A DNA stretch of 64,000 nt. Origin: Puniceibacterium confluentis. Its GTDB lineage: Bacteria > Pseudomonadota > Alphaproteobacteria > Rhodobacterales > Rhodobacteraceae. Positions 47,766 through 57,500 of this stretch are shown piece after piece. Both the position numbers and the translations under genes were made by a program. The notes under the pieces are model-generated. The model was not told the origin of the DNA. It saw only the letters and a list, made by a program, of their open reading frames with translations, and ran no database searches. The stretch spans positions 1-64,000 of the forward strand of contig NZ_VOJI01000002.1 in the NCBI RefSeq assembly GCF_007923445.1, written 5' to 3'. Position 1 is the stretch's first letter. The number at the start of each line of letters is the position of its first letter.

Positions 47766-49202
47766 TCAAAGCCCCTTTGCCCGATAGCTTGCCGCGACTT
47801 TTCCAATCGACACCAGATAGGCCGCTGTCCGCAGATCGGTCACATCCGCCCGGCCATGCCAGACCTCGCGCATGGACTGATAGGCGATGCGCATCGTGTC
47901 ATCGAGCCCCGAACGCACCAGTTCCAGTTCACCGGCACCGCGCAGGTACTTCTGCTTGAAATCCGGGCTCAGGCTCCAGGTCTTGCCAAGAGAATCCGAG
48001 ATTCTCTCCAGTTCATCCACCACCAGCTGGTGGCGCGACTCTTCCTGCCGCCGCTGCATGCGCCCAAAGCGGATGTGGCTCAGGTTCTTGACCCATTCGA
48101 AATACGACACGGTCACGCCGCCTGCGTTGGCGTACATGTCCGGAATGATCACCGTCCCCTTGTCGCGCAGGATCTCGTCGGCGCCGGCGGTGATCGGACC
48201 GTTTGCAGCCTCGATGACCAGCGGCGCCTTGATGTTGTGGGCATTGCCCAGGTGGATCACCCCTTCCAGTGCAGCCGGGATCAGGATGTCACATACTTCT
48301 TCCAGAACCTTTGCGCCCTTGGCGTGATGTGTCGCATCGGGGTAGTTCGCCACCCCGCCATGCTTGATGATCCAGTGGCGGACAGCCTCGACGTTCAGAC
48401 CCTTTTCGTTGAACAGGGCGCCGTCATGTTCGATGATCCCCGTGACACGGCAGCCATCCTCTTCGCTCAGGAATTTGGCGGCGTGATATCCCACATTGCC
48501 CAGCCCCTGCACAATCACCCGCTTGCCATCCAGGGATCCCGAAAGTCCGGTCTTGGCGACATCTTCGGGGTGACGGAAAAATTCCTGCAACGCATACTGC
48601 ACGCCGCGCCCCGTCGCCTCGACCCGACCGGCGATGCCGCCTGCGTTCAGCGGCTTGCCGGTGACACAGGCCCTAGCATTGATGTCGGTGGTGTTCATCC
48701 GGGCATACTGGTCAGCGATCCAGGCCATTTCACGCTCCCCGGTTCCCATATCGGGGGCGGGAACGTTTTGTGACGGGTGGATCAGGTCGCGCTTGGCCAG
48801 CTCATAGGCAAATCGCCGGGTGATCAGTTCCAGCTCGTGTTCCTCGTATTGGCGCGGGTCGATGCGCAGGCCGCCCTTTGATCCGCCGAAAGGCGCTTCG
48901 ACGAGCGCACATTTATAGGTCATCAGCGCCGCCAGCGCCTCGACCTCGTCCTGATTTACTCCCAAAGCATAGCGGATACCGCCTTTTACCGGCTCCATAT
49001 GTTCGGAATGGACCGAGCGGTAACCGGTAAAGGTCTGTATACCTCCTCGCAGTCGCACCCCGAACCGCACAGTGTAGGTTGCATTGCAGACACGAATTTT
49101 TTCTTCGAGCCCGGGGCTCAGATCCATCAGCGCCACCGCGCGCGTGAACATAAGGTCTACGCTTTCGCGAAAGCTCGGTTCGTGGGTGGGTGTGGCTGAC
49201 AT
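47766..49202 (-). CDS. Glutamate dehydrogenase (Glu/Leu/Phe/Val family)
   Basis: A 478-residue oxidoreductase interconverting glutamate and 2-oxoglutarate plus ammonia. Substrate-binding lysines lie in PVKGGIRYALGV and APFGGSKGGLRID, and the Rossmann fold is GLGNVGYHAAKF. Length and the C-terminal helical block fit the NAD-linked bacterial type. The start MSATPTHEPSFRES at 49202 follows GGAGAACC; the open frame continues to 49307 without family resemblance. Divergent from the Tad genes. Confidence 0.95.
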   Translation of the reverse strand: MSATPTHEPSFRESVDLMFTRAVALMDLSPGLEEKIRVCNATYTVRFGVRLRGGIQTFTGYRSVHSEHMEPVKGGIRYALGVNQDEVEALAALMTYKCALVEAPFGGSKGGLRIDPRQYEEHELELITRRFAYELAKRDLIHPSQNVPAPDMGTGEREMAWIADQYARMNTTDINARACVTGKPLNAGGIAGRVEATGRGVQYALQEFFRHPEDVAKTGLSGSLDGKRVIVQGLGNVGYHAAKFLSEEDGCRVTGIIEHDGALFNEKGLNVEAVRHWIIKHGGVANYPDATHHAKGAKVLEEVCDILIPAALEGVIHLGNAHNIKAPLVIEAANGPITAGADEILRDKGTVIIPDMYANAGGVTVSYFEWVKNLSHIRFGRMQRRQEESRHQLVVDELERISDSLGKTWSLSPDFKQKYLRGAGELELVRSGLDDTMRIAYQSMREVWHGRADVTDLRTAAYLVSIGKVAASYRAKGL

Positions 49203-49464
49203 GATTGGTTCTCCAGTTGCAGATGCGGGCAGCGACTCAGCTGTGCCTGTTTTCCGTGCAACCAGACTAGGCCAGATGACTTTGGAAAAGACCCCCAATT
49301 GTGGCAAAGCAAAAAGTCCCGATTTCAGGGGATGTGATCACGCAAAGGTCGCGATTGTCGCCCTCCGGGAAACAGAAGGCCCCGAACCGTTTAGAATGTC
49401 CTAATACATCCGAAATTTTAAGAAAATAGCGCCTTGTTTCGCCCAAGTTTGGCCACTTTGGGCC

Positions 49465-49476
49465 GCCATATATGGC
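49465..49476. promoter_or_regulatory. Palindrome upstream of the Tad cluster
   Basis: GCCATATATGGC is a perfect 12-nt palindrome, about 70 bp before the tadG-like start, within a larger GGGCC...GGCCC symmetry. A second hairpin (CCCGG-AGTGTTA-CCGGG, 49508-49524) ends right at the GGAGGAAGG ribosome site. These may control the cluster. Confidence 0.35.
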
Positions 49477-49545
49477 CCATGAAACTCTGTCAGTGGTGGG
49501 GCGAGTTCCCGGAGTGTTACCGGGAGGAAGGTTACGGATGCACAT

Positions 49546-50973
49546 ATGAAACCTGCTCTTAAAAAACGACCTGAAACGGGTGTTTTCGGGTCGCCGCTGA
49601 CGGGCCTGGGCCGTGTTTTGCCGTTCATCAAGGATGAATCCGGCGCCATGACCTATGTCGGCGTTACCGGCGCAATCGTTCTGATGATCATGGGCGGTAT
49701 GGGGATCGACATGATCCAGACCGAACTGAAGCGGAACAAGATCCAGAACACTCTGGACCGCGCGGTATTGGCGGCTGCGGATCTGGATCAAATGCTGGAT
49801 CCGGCCGAAGTTGTCACCGACTACATGAACAAGATGAACCTCTCGGGTGCCCTGACGTCTGTCACCGTCGACAGTGGTCTCAATCACAAGACAGTCACTG
49901 CGGACGCCTCGATCAGCAATCCGGCCAACTTTACCAAGATGCTGGGCATCGAGAGCATGCGCGCCGATGGTCTGGCCCAGGCGGAAGAGCGGATTTCCAA
50001 GGTCGAAATCTCCATGGTGCTCGATATCTCGGGGTCCATGGCCAACAACGAAAAGCTCGTGCGCCTGAAGTCGGCATCCAACACCTTTATCGACACGGTG
50101 CTGGGCAGCGATACCCAGGATCTCATATCGATCTCGTTGGTGCCCTATTCCGAACAGGTCAACGCCGGCCCGCTGCTCACCAGCCAGATGAACGTCAACT
50201 GGGTGCATGGCTACTCGCACTGCCTCGAGTTTCCGGAATCCGAGTTCAACTCGACGGCTCTGAACACCTCGATGCAGTATCAGCAGATGCAGCATTTCCA
50301 GTGGAACTATTTTGGCGACAACACCCGCACCGATACGGTTTGCCCGCGGTATACCTACGAGCGGATCAGTCCGTTCAGCCACAATGCGACCGCGCTGAAG
50401 GCACAGGTCGCGCAACTGCAGCCGCGTGCCGGAACGTCGATCTTCATGGGGATGAAATGGGGCGCCGCCCTCCTGGATCCCTCGACCCGCAACATGACCA
50501 GCAACCTGATTGCAACCGGCAAGGTCGACAGCATCTTTCAGGGACGTCCCGCCGCTTTCGACGATGTCGAGACGCTCAAGACGGTTGTTCTGATGACGGA
50601 CGGCCAGCATGACCGCTCTTTCAGAATACAGAACTGGGCCTACGACTCGGCGAGCGAAATCGCGCAGTGGGACAACTACAACCTGTGGTATTACCTCCAG
50701 CGCAACGTGTCATCGCGCAACTGGGGCCAGTTCTACACCCAGAAGTACAATGCCGCTCTTGGCGACTCCCTGCTCGACAGTGTCTGCGACGCGGCCAAGG
50801 CGAACAACATCGTTATCTGGTCCATCGGCTTCGAAGTCACCGACCACGGCGCATCTGTGATGCAGAACTGCGCGTCCTCCCCCGCCCACTTCTTCCGGGT
50901 CGAAGGCGTCGAGATCGAAGAGGCCTTTTACTCCATCGCCCGTGCGATCAACCAGTTGAGGCTCACACAATGA
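49546..50973 (+). CDS. TadG-like protein with von Willebrand A domain
   Basis: A 475-residue membrane-anchored protein. The N-terminal Tad segment (MTYVGVTGAIVLMIMGGMGID) is a pilin-like hydrophobic helix, and a vWA domain follows with the MIDAS motif DISGSM near residue 165 and TDGQ later. Such proteins accompany Flp/Tad pili as minor pseudopilins or adhesins. The stop overlaps the next start (ATGA). No tadA/B/C or rcpA genes are in the window. Confidence 0.88.
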   Translation: MKPALKKRPETGVFGSPLTGLGRVLPFIKDESGAMTYVGVTGAIVLMIMGGMGIDMIQTELKRNKIQNTLDRAVLAAADLDQMLDPAEVVTDYMNKMNLSGALTSVTVDSGLNHKTVTADASISNPANFTKMLGIESMRADGLAQAEERISKVEISMVLDISGSMANNEKLVRLKSASNTFIDTVLGSDTQDLISISLVPYSEQVNAGPLLTSQMNVNWVHGYSHCLEFPESEFNSTALNTSMQYQQMQHFQWNYFGDNTRTDTVCPRYTYERISPFSHNATALKAQVAQLQPRAGTSIFMGMKWGAALLDPSTRNMTSNLIATGKVDSIFQGRPAAFDDVETLKTVVLMTDGQHDRSFRIQNWAYDSASEIAQWDNYNLWYYLQRNVSSRNWGQFYTQKYNAALGDSLLDSVCDAAKANNIVIWSIGFEVTDHGASVMQNCASSPAHFFRVEGVEIEEAFYSIARAINQLRLTQ

Positions 50974-51506
50974 TCCGCTCCTTTAACAAAACCCTCCGTC
51001 GCTTCCGCGACACCGAGGAGGGGTCCATGGTGGTCCCCTTCGCGCTCTGGCTGCCGCTGTTTGTCGGCCTCATCCTGTCGGGCATCGAACTCGGCGCCGT
51101 CACCATCCGCCACACGGCGCTGGAACGGGCCCTTGACGAAACCGTCCGCGATGTCCGGCTTGGCACAGGCACCAACTATACACACGACTCGCTCAAGACC
51201 GAGATCTGCAACACCGCGGCGATCCTTCCGGACTGCACCAACAAGCTCAAGCTCGAGATGGTCAAGATGAACGTCCGCTCCTGGGTCGATCCCAACCGGA
51301 CAGCGGATTGCATCGACACCGCGTTGCCGGTCAACCCTGTGCGCAGCTTTACCTATGGCCGTGACAACGAGCTGATGCTGCTGCGCGCCTGCTACAAGTA
51401 CTCGCCGATTTCACCGGCCGGAGGCCTGAGTTCTGCACTGCGCCAGGATGATCAGGGCTTCACCGCCATCGTGTCCACCTCTGCCTTTGTGCAGGAACCG
51501 AGCTAA
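50970..51506 (+). CDS. TadE/TadG-family minor pilin-like protein
   Basis: A 178-residue protein with a basic N-terminus (RRFRDTEEGSMVVPFALWLP) running into one hydrophobic helix, the TadE-like layout in which the Glu before the helix is conserved. Four cysteines in the periplasmic part could pair. It is translated with the vWA protein (4-nt overlap). Confidence 0.88.
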   Translation: MIRSFNKTLRRFRDTEEGSMVVPFALWLPLFVGLILSGIELGAVTIRHTALERALDETVRDVRLGTGTNYTHDSLKTEICNTAAILPDCTNKLKLEMVKMNVRSWVDPNRTADCIDTALPVNPVRSFTYGRDNELMLLRACYKYSPISPAGGLSSALRQDDQGFTAIVSTSAFVQEPS

Positions 51507-51516
51507 GGAACAGGTT

Positions 51517-52215
51517 ATGCTGAATATTCTTACCTCCCGCCTGCGCCGTTTCCGCGACGATACGCAGGGTTACATCACCGTCGAGGCGATGATCATCCTT
51601 CCCGTCCTGCTGTGGCTGTTCGGCGCCTCCTGGGTCTACTTTGACGTCATGCGCCAGCAGACGGTCAACCAGAAGGGCAACTACACCATCGGCGACATGA
51701 TCAGCCGCGAAACCGATGCCGTGACCGACGCCTATATCGACAACTCCCGCAAGCTGCTTTACCTGCTGGACAAATCGCAAGGCAACGAGACCGACCTGCG
51801 CGTCACCGTGGTGTCCTACAAGGCCAACAACGACCGCTACGAAGTGTTCTGGTCGGAGTCGCGGGGGGCCTATCCCCCGCTCACCACCGGCGATCTGGTG
51901 GCCTACCGGGATCGTCTGCCGATCATGGCCAACGCCGACCAGGTGGTCGTGGTCGAGACATGGGACGACTACAACCCGGTGTTCAGCGTCGGACTGGATG
52001 ACTTCCGGATCAAGACCTACTCGTTCACCCGACCGCGCTTTGCGCCGCAGGTTCTGCACGCAGACATGGTCAAGGGCAACAACGGCTGGGGCAACGGCGA
52101 TCAGGATGCGCCCGGCGGCTCGCTCTGCAACAACAACGCGGAAAATGCCACCAACTGCACAAACGACTCCGGTCAGGCCAATGTCGAGCCCGCGAAGAAA
52201 GAAAAGAAGACCTGA
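51517..52215 (+). CDS. TadE/TadG-family minor pilin-like protein
   Basis: A 232-residue protein with the same N-terminal pattern (RRFRDDTQGYITVEAMIILPV) and one helix, then a periplasmic domain and a C-terminal low-complexity Asn/Lys tail ending KKEKKT. AAGGAACAGG precedes ATG 51517. Third gene of the cluster, 10 nt after the previous one. A 12-bp inverted repeat follows. Confidence 0.88.
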   Translation: MLNILTSRLRRFRDDTQGYITVEAMIILPVLLWLFGASWVYFDVMRQQTVNQKGNYTIGDMISRETDAVTDAYIDNSRKLLYLLDKSQGNETDLRVTVVSYKANNDRYEVFWSESRGAYPPLTTGDLVAYRDRLPIMANADQVVVVETWDDYNPVFSVGLDDFRIKTYSFTRPRFAPQVLHADMVKGNNGWGNGDQDAPGGSLCNNNAENATNCTNDSGQANVEPAKKEKKT

Positions 52216-52226
52216 TAAGGCTAGCT

Positions 52227-52254
52227 GTCGGGCCGGTCGTCAGACCGGCCCGAC
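52227..52254. repeat. Long inverted repeat spanning a stop codon
   Basis: GTCGGGCCGGTC-GTCA-GACCGGCCCGAC is a perfect 12-bp stem with a 4-nt loop. It follows the third Tad gene by 11 nt, and the stop codon of the convergent gene at 52240 lies in its loop. It lacks a T-run, so it may stabilise mRNA ends or act as a weak terminator for both. Confidence 0.75.
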
Positions 52255-52719
52255 GCCCGCGACCAGGGCGGCGATCACATCGGCCATCGGCCGTGTCTGC
52301 GACCCGGGCGTGACACCGCCCACCGCAACCCGCCGCCCGAGCCGCCACCAAAGTCCCGGCCGCCAGCTTCGCGCCAGCGGCCGTTTCAGTATCAGGGTGA
52401 ACCCGTTCGACGGCTTCATCGCAAAGACGCCGCGGTCGATTTTTTCGATATCGGCGATCCGCGCCAGCACCGTGCCTTCGGAGTCGCGCAGCTCGTGTGC
52501 GGTCAGTTGCAGGATCAGGGTCGTGGCCTGCATCAGCGCATACCCCAGCCACAGCGCGCAGGCCCCCAGCAGCACCAGAAAGATCTGCCAGCCCGCCGAC
52601 GGCGGCGTCGCCGCGGCGACATAGATCAGAAACCCGCCAAGAAACCACAGCATCCCGACACCCAGAACGCGCCGTGGCCCCGAGGCGCTGACCTCTGCCA
52701 GAATCCGTTCATCATTCAT
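52240..52719 (-). CDS. Conserved two-helix membrane protein
   Basis: A 159-residue protein with two hydrophobic segments near residues 20-37 and 45-62 (VGMLWFLGGFLIYVAAA and IFLVLLGACALWLGYAL) followed by a beta-rich cytosolic part that resembles a PH-like domain (LTAHELRDSEGTVLARI). Function unknown. Its final codons form one arm and the loop of the 52227-52254 inverted repeat. Confidence 0.65.
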   Translation of the reverse strand: MNDERILAEVSASGPRRVLGVGMLWFLGGFLIYVAAATPPSAGWQIFLVLLGACALWLGYALMQATTLILQLTAHELRDSEGTVLARIADIEKIDRGVFAMKPSNGFTLILKRPLARSWRPGLWWRLGRRVAVGGVTPGSQTRPMADVIAALVAGVGPV

Positions 52720-52878
52720 GTCCGACCCTCCATTCGCTGCGGACGCTCTACAGGGGAACGGCGCAAGGGGGAACTGCTAAGGTCGACCGGACCCGCTCCG
52801 CCGCACACGCGCCGCCGGGCAGACAGCAAGAAGCCCGGACATCGCTGCCCGGGCCTGTCGGTTCACACGTCGGGGAAA

Positions 52879-53832
52879 TCAGAATGGGCTGTCGGGAAAA
52901 TAGAAGCTTTCCGCGTTTTCCGGCGTGATGATCTGGCTGCCGATGATAAAGCGGCCCGACACCGGCGTGGCCGACACCAGACCAAGGGCGGTCAGCTCGA
53001 TCGCGGTCGCAATCTGGGCCGGCGGGTAGGTCACGTTCACCGGAAGCTGCGGATCACCGTCCATGATGCGCTTGATGATCTCTTTCATCCCGGCACCGCC
53101 GACGACCCACATGTCGGCGGACCGGTCGGCCTGCGCGATCGCCTCGAGCACACCGATGGCCATGTCGTCATCCGCCGCCCAGACCGCGTCGATGTCATCA
53201 TACTTGGACAGGAAATCCTGCATCACGTTGAACGCGTCGTCGCGGTTCCAGTTGCCGTGCTGCATGTCCAGCACGTTGATCCCCGAGCCATCGATGGCGG
53301 CGGTAAAGGCGTCCACCCGTTCGTTGTCCAATGTCGTCGGAATGCCGCGCAACACGACGATGTTGTCGCCGGCCTTAAGGTTCGCCGCGAAATATTCGCC
53401 CGCCGTGCGACCGAACCCGGGGTTGTCACCGGCGACATACAGATCCTCGATGCCCGGCACCGACAGGCCCCGGTCCACCACCGTGACCCAGATCCCCGCC
53501 TCCTTGACCGCCTGCACAGGCGAGGTCAGCGGCTCGGATTCGAACGGCAGCACCACCAGCGCGTCGATGTTGCGGGTGGCGACCATGTCTTCGATGTCGT
53601 TGACCATCTTGCCGGCGTCTCCCGCCGTCGCCAGCACAAAGCTGAGCTGCGGATAGGTCGCTTCGAGCCGCTTGATGCTGTCCTGGGCGTGATAATTCAG
53701 CCCGCCCATGAAGCCATGTGTGGCCGAAGGGATCGCCACACCGATGGTGTAGGTCTGATCCTGTGCGACAGCCGGTCCCGCCGCGAGCGCGAGGCCCAGT
53801 GCAGCGCCCTTGAAGATATCTCTGCGTTTCAT
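52879..53832 (-). CDS. Sugar ABC transporter substrate-binding protein
   Basis: A 317-residue periplasmic protein of the ribose/galactose (type I) class: signal peptide residues 1-24 (ending AVAQ), then TIGVAIPSATHGFMGGLNYH and repeated Rossmann-like lobes (MVATRNIDALVVLPFES, VAGDNPGFGRTAGEYFA). The start at 53832 has GGGAGGAATATT upstream. It is last in the operon, after the permease. Sugar unknown. Confidence 0.92.
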   Translation of the reverse strand: MKRRDIFKGAALGLALAAGPAVAQDQTYTIGVAIPSATHGFMGGLNYHAQDSIKRLEATYPQLSFVLATAGDAGKMVNDIEDMVATRNIDALVVLPFESEPLTSPVQAVKEAGIWVTVVDRGLSVPGIEDLYVAGDNPGFGRTAGEYFAANLKAGDNIVVLRGIPTTLDNERVDAFTAAIDGSGINVLDMQHGNWNRDDAFNVMQDFLSKYDDIDAVWAADDDMAIGVLEAIAQADRSADMWVVGGAGMKEIIKRIMDGDPQLPVNVTYPPAQIATAIELTALGLVSATPVSGRFIIGSQIITPENAESFYFPDSPF

Positions 53833-53854
53833 AATATTCCTCCCAAATTGCCGC

Positions 53855-54853
53855 TCAATCTGCGGACTTCCCTTCCCGCTGCAAAACCACAGCGAGGATG
53901 ACGATGACCCCCTGGATCGCACCGTTGAGATACGGGCTGACGATCGAGGCGAGGTTCAGAATGTTGTCGATCAGGCTCAGTATCAGCACCCCGACGACGG
54001 TGCCCCAGACCCGGCCAAAGCCGCCCTTGAGCACGGTCCCGCCGATGATCACGGCGGCAATGGCCTCAAGCTCCCACAGGGTGCCGGTCGACCCCGATGC
54101 CGAGCCGAGGCGCGGCACATACATGATGGTGGCCAGCCCGACCAGCATGCCGAGCAGGACATATGTGCCCATGCGGACCCGGTCGACCTTGACGGCCGAG
54201 TATTTCGCGACCTGTTCGTTGGCGCCTAGGGCTGCGCAATGGCGTCCAAACGGGGTGTGGCGCATGGTCAGTTCGCCCAGAACGGCGACAATGGCAAAGA
54301 CGATGATCGGCCAGCTGACGCCCAGAAGACCGTCGTAATAAACCGGGCGGTAAAACCCGCGCGCGGCAAAATCGAGGCTCAGCGTGCCGCCATCGGCCAG
54401 CCAGGTGACTAGGCTGCGGTAGATGCCCATCGAGCCCAGCGTGACAATGAAGGCTTCGATCCCGACCTTCGAGATCAGAAAACCGTTCAGCAGCCCCGCC
54501 GCCAGACCTGCGAGCAGTGCCACACACATGCCCGCAAGGATCAGCGGCACGCCGACGCCCAATGTGGGGATCATCGCGTTCATCGCCATGATCATCACCC
54601 CGGCCACAAAGGCCGCCATCGAGCCGACGGACAGGTCGATGCCCCCGGCGGTGATCACGAAGGTCATGCCCACGGCAATGATGCCGATAAAGGCCGAGCG
54701 GGCCAGCACGTTGGTGACATTGCCATAGCCGAGAAAGTTCGCGTTCAGCGACGCGCCCAGGACAATCAGCGCGACAAGCGCCAGCACCGGTCCCAGAACA
54801 TGCAGGTTCAGACGGCGGCGCGGTGGCGCGGCGGAGGCGGTTGTATCACTCAT
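53855..54853 (-). CDS. Sugar ABC transporter permease (RbsC type)
   Basis: A 332-residue inner-membrane protein with about ten hydrophobic segments. FVITAGGIDLSVGSMAAFVAG is the signature of the RbsC/branched-chain family, and AIAAVIIGGTVLKGGFGRVWG near the end completes it. It overlaps the ATPase gene by 4 nt and forms the channel of the transporter. Confidence 0.94.
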   Translation of the reverse strand: MSDTTASAAPPRRRLNLHVLGPVLALVALIVLGASLNANFLGYGNVTNVLARSAFIGIIAVGMTFVITAGGIDLSVGSMAAFVAGVMIMAMNAMIPTLGVGVPLILAGMCVALLAGLAAGLLNGFLISKVGIEAFIVTLGSMGIYRSLVTWLADGGTLSLDFAARGFYRPVYYDGLLGVSWPIIVFAIVAVLGELTMRHTPFGRHCAALGANEQVAKYSAVKVDRVRMGTYVLLGMLVGLATIMYVPRLGSASGSTGTLWELEAIAAVIIGGTVLKGGFGRVWGTVVGVLILSLIDNILNLASIVSPYLNGAIQGVIVILAVVLQREGKSAD

Positions 54854-56358
54854 GCTGTTTCCCTTTCTGCGCCGACACCCATGGCAAGCCGCAGGATCGC
54901 GTCCTCCGAGATGGCAGTCCCGGACAACTCTCCGGCGATATGACCGCGCCCCATCACGATCACCCGCGCGGCGAGGCCAATCACCTCGGGCAGTTCGGAC
55001 GAGACGACGATGACGCTTTTGCCCCTGGCGGCCAGGGCGGCGATGAAATCATAGATCTGCTGCTTGGTGCCGATGTCGATGCCGCGGGTCGGCTCGTCGA
55101 TGATGACGATCTCGGGCTCTGCCAGCATGGTCTTGGCCAGCAGCAGTTTCTGTTGGTTGCCGCCCGAAAGACTGCCTGCGGCCATGGCGCGGTCGTTCAC
55201 CCGGATATCGAAGTCGTGGATTGCCGTGGTCAGGGCGGCATCCTCGGCCGACTTGTCGATGCGAACCGTCCCGAACCTGTCCAGCGCCAGCAGGGTCAGG
55301 TTTTCGGTCAGGTTCTTGCCCAGAAGCAGGCCTTTGTCCTTGCGGTCTTCGGTGAGGTACACCAGCCCGGCCTCACGCGCGGCCAGAACCGAACCGGGTT
55401 TCAGCGGTTTGCCCAGCACCGCGACCTTGCCGCTCGCGGGACGCAGACCGACGATGCCCTCCATCAGTTCCGTGCGCCCTGCCCCGACCAGCCCGGCAAA
55501 GCCCAGAACCTCGCCCCGGCGCAGGGTGAAAGAGGCATCGCGCACCCGGCCCGGCACGCTGAGGTTCTCGACCTTCAGCACAACTTCGTCCTGCGGCACA
55601 GGCTTTGCCGGAAACAGGTCGCTGAGTTCACGGCCCACCATCGCGGTGGCCATGGCGTCCTCGGTGAATCCTGCGGCGTCGCGGGTCAGGATATGCCTGC
55701 CATCGCGCAGCACGGTCACCCGGTCGGCAATGCGGCGGATTTCGTCCAGCTTGTGCGAGGTATAGAGGATCGCCGTGCCGCTCTCGCGCAGCCTGTCGAT
55801 CTGTTCCAGCAGGATGTCGGTCTCGCGGTTGGTCAGCACGGCGGTCGGCTCGTCCATGATCAGCACGCGGGCGTTGCGTCCCAGGGCGCGGGCAATCTCG
55901 ACCATCTGCCGGTTCGGCACCGACAGGTCGCGGATACGGCTGCGGGGGTCGACATGGCAATTCAGGCGCACAAGCAAGGCGCGGGCCTCGTCCTGCATCG
56001 CCTTGTGATCCAGGAACGGCCCGCGCATCCTTTCGCGGCCCAGAAAGATGTTCTCTTCGACGGTCAGTTGCAGGGCGAGGTTGAATTCCTGATGGATCAT
56101 CAGGAGCCCCTGCGCCTCGGCCTGTTTCTGGTCACTGAACTGAACCGGCTGGCCGTCCAGGAACAACTGACCTTCGGAAGGTGCCAGATATCCGCCGAGG
56201 ATTTTCATCATCGTCGATTTGCCGGCGCCGTTTTCGCCGATCAGGGCATGCACCTGCCCCGGCACCAGGTCGAAATCGACGCCGTGCAGCACCTGGATCG
56301 GCCCGAACCGCCGGATGATCTGCTGCGCCGACAGAATGGCGGTCACAGCGGCACCCAT
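54850..56358 (-). CDS. Sugar ABC transporter ATPase (RbsA type, tandem)
   Basis: A 502-residue protein with two nucleotide-binding domains. The first has Walker A GENGAGKST and ABC signature LSVPNRQMVEIARAL with VLIMDEPTA; the second has a degenerate Walker A GLVGAGRTEL and signature LSGGNQQKLLLAK, as in RbsA/MglA proteins. It overlaps the upstream dehydrogenase by 16 nt. Confidence 0.95.
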   Translation of the reverse strand: MGAAVTAILSAQQIIRRFGPIQVLHGVDFDLVPGQVHALIGENGAGKSTMMKILGGYLAPSEGQLFLDGQPVQFSDQKQAEAQGLLMIHQEFNLALQLTVEENIFLGRERMRGPFLDHKAMQDEARALLVRLNCHVDPRSRIRDLSVPNRQMVEIARALGRNARVLIMDEPTAVLTNRETDILLEQIDRLRESGTAILYTSHKLDEIRRIADRVTVLRDGRHILTRDAAGFTEDAMATAMVGRELSDLFPAKPVPQDEVVLKVENLSVPGRVRDASFTLRRGEVLGFAGLVGAGRTELMEGIVGLRPASGKVAVLGKPLKPGSVLAAREAGLVYLTEDRKDKGLLLGKNLTENLTLLALDRFGTVRIDKSAEDAALTTAIHDFDIRVNDRAMAAGSLSGGNQQKLLLAKTMLAEPEIVIIDEPTRGIDIGTKQQIYDFIAALAARGKSVIVVSSELPEVIGLAARVIVMGRGHIAGELSGTAISEDAILRLAMGVGAERETA

Positions 56359-57500
56359 GCGGCGTTGCGCTTTGACGACCGCACGCAGGCCTCGACAAAT
56401 GCCACCCCTTCAACCCCGTCCGAGATGTCGGGGTAGGTCACACCTTCGGGCAACGCCGCCCCGGTACGATGCGCCCGAATGGCCTGTGCCGCTTCCGCGT
56501 ACAGGTTGGCGAAGGCTTCGAAAAACCCCTCGGGATGGCCGGGAGGAAGGCGCGACACCCGCCCCGCCGCAGAACCGGTCGCGCCAGAGGCGCGGGTCAC
56601 CACCGTCGTCGATCCGCCCAGCGGCGTGACCCGCAGCTCATTGGGGTTCTCCTGCCTCCATTCCAGTCCGGCTCTGGTGCCATAGACCCGCAGGCGCAGG
56701 GCATTCTCGCTGCCCGACGCCACCTGGCTGCACCACAGCATGCCCCGCGCGCCGCCCACGAAGCGCAGCATCACATGGGCGTTGTCGTCCAGTGCCCGGC
56801 CCGGAACAAAGCTTTGCAGATCGGCGGCCAGCGCCTCGGGGGCAAGACCAGTGACAAAACGCGCGAGATTGAAGGCATGGGTGCCGATGTCACCCGTGGC
56901 CCCCCCGACGCCGCTGCGCGCCGGATCGGTCCGCCAGTCGGCCTGCTTGTTGCCGGGATCCGGCACCTCGCCCAGCCAGTCCTGGGCATATTCGACCTGC
57001 ACCAGCCGGATATCGCCCAGGTCGCCGCGCGCAACCCGCTCTTTCGCCTCGCGGACCAGCGGATAGCCGGTGTAATTGTGGGTGAGGACAAAAAGGGCAT
57101 CGGCATTCGCCGCCGCCACCTGCATCTTTTTCGCATCCGCCAGCGTGCCGGTCAGCGGCTTGTCGCAGATGACATGAATGCCCCGCTTGAGGAACTCTCG
57201 GGCGACAGGCAGGTGCATGTGGTTCGGGGTCACGATGGCGACCGCTTCGATCCCGTCCTTGATCCGCGCCTCGCGCCTGGCCATGTCACTGTAGCTGCCA
57301 TAGATCCGGTCGTCGGGAAGCCCGAGGTCAAGGCCGGAGGCGCGCGCCCGTTCCGGCGTCGAGGCCAGAGCCCCGGCCACCAGTTCGTAGTGACCGTCCA
57401 GGCGCGCCGCCACCCGATGGACCGCGCCGATCAGCGCCCCCTGCCCACCGCCGACCATGCCCAGGCGGATAGGGCCGCTGCGGTCTGCGAACCGGCTCAT
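56343..57500 (-). CDS. Gfo/Idh/MocA-family oxidoreductase
   Basis: A 385-residue NAD(P)-dependent sugar or polyol dehydrogenase. The dinucleotide fold starts [15 protein letters not shown], and the catalytic lysine lies in [10 protein letters not shown], with [19 protein letters not shown] (catalytic His) later. Overlaps the TIM-barrel gene by 4 nt. Together with an isomerase-like protein this suggests oxidation and isomerisation of an imported sugar, possibly an inositol or aldose. Confidence 0.94.
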   Translation of the reverse strand: MSRFADRSGPIRLGMVGGGQGALIGAVHRVAARLDGHYELVAGALASTPERARASGLDLGLPDDRIYGSYSDMARREARIKDGIEAVAIVTPNHMHLPVAREFLKRGIHVICDKPLTGTLADAKKMQVAAANADALFVLTHNYTGYPLVREAKERVARGDLGDIRLVQVEYAQDWLGEVPDPGNKQADWRTDPARSGVGGATGDIGTHAFNLARFVTGLAPEALAADLQSFVPGRALDDNAHVMLRFVGGARGMLWCSQVASGSENALRLRVYGTRAGLEWRQENPNELRVTPLGGSTTVVTRASGATGSAAGRVSRLPPGHPEGFFEAFANLYAEAAQAIRAHRTGAALPEGVTYPDISDGVEGVAFVEACVRSSKRNAAWVPL

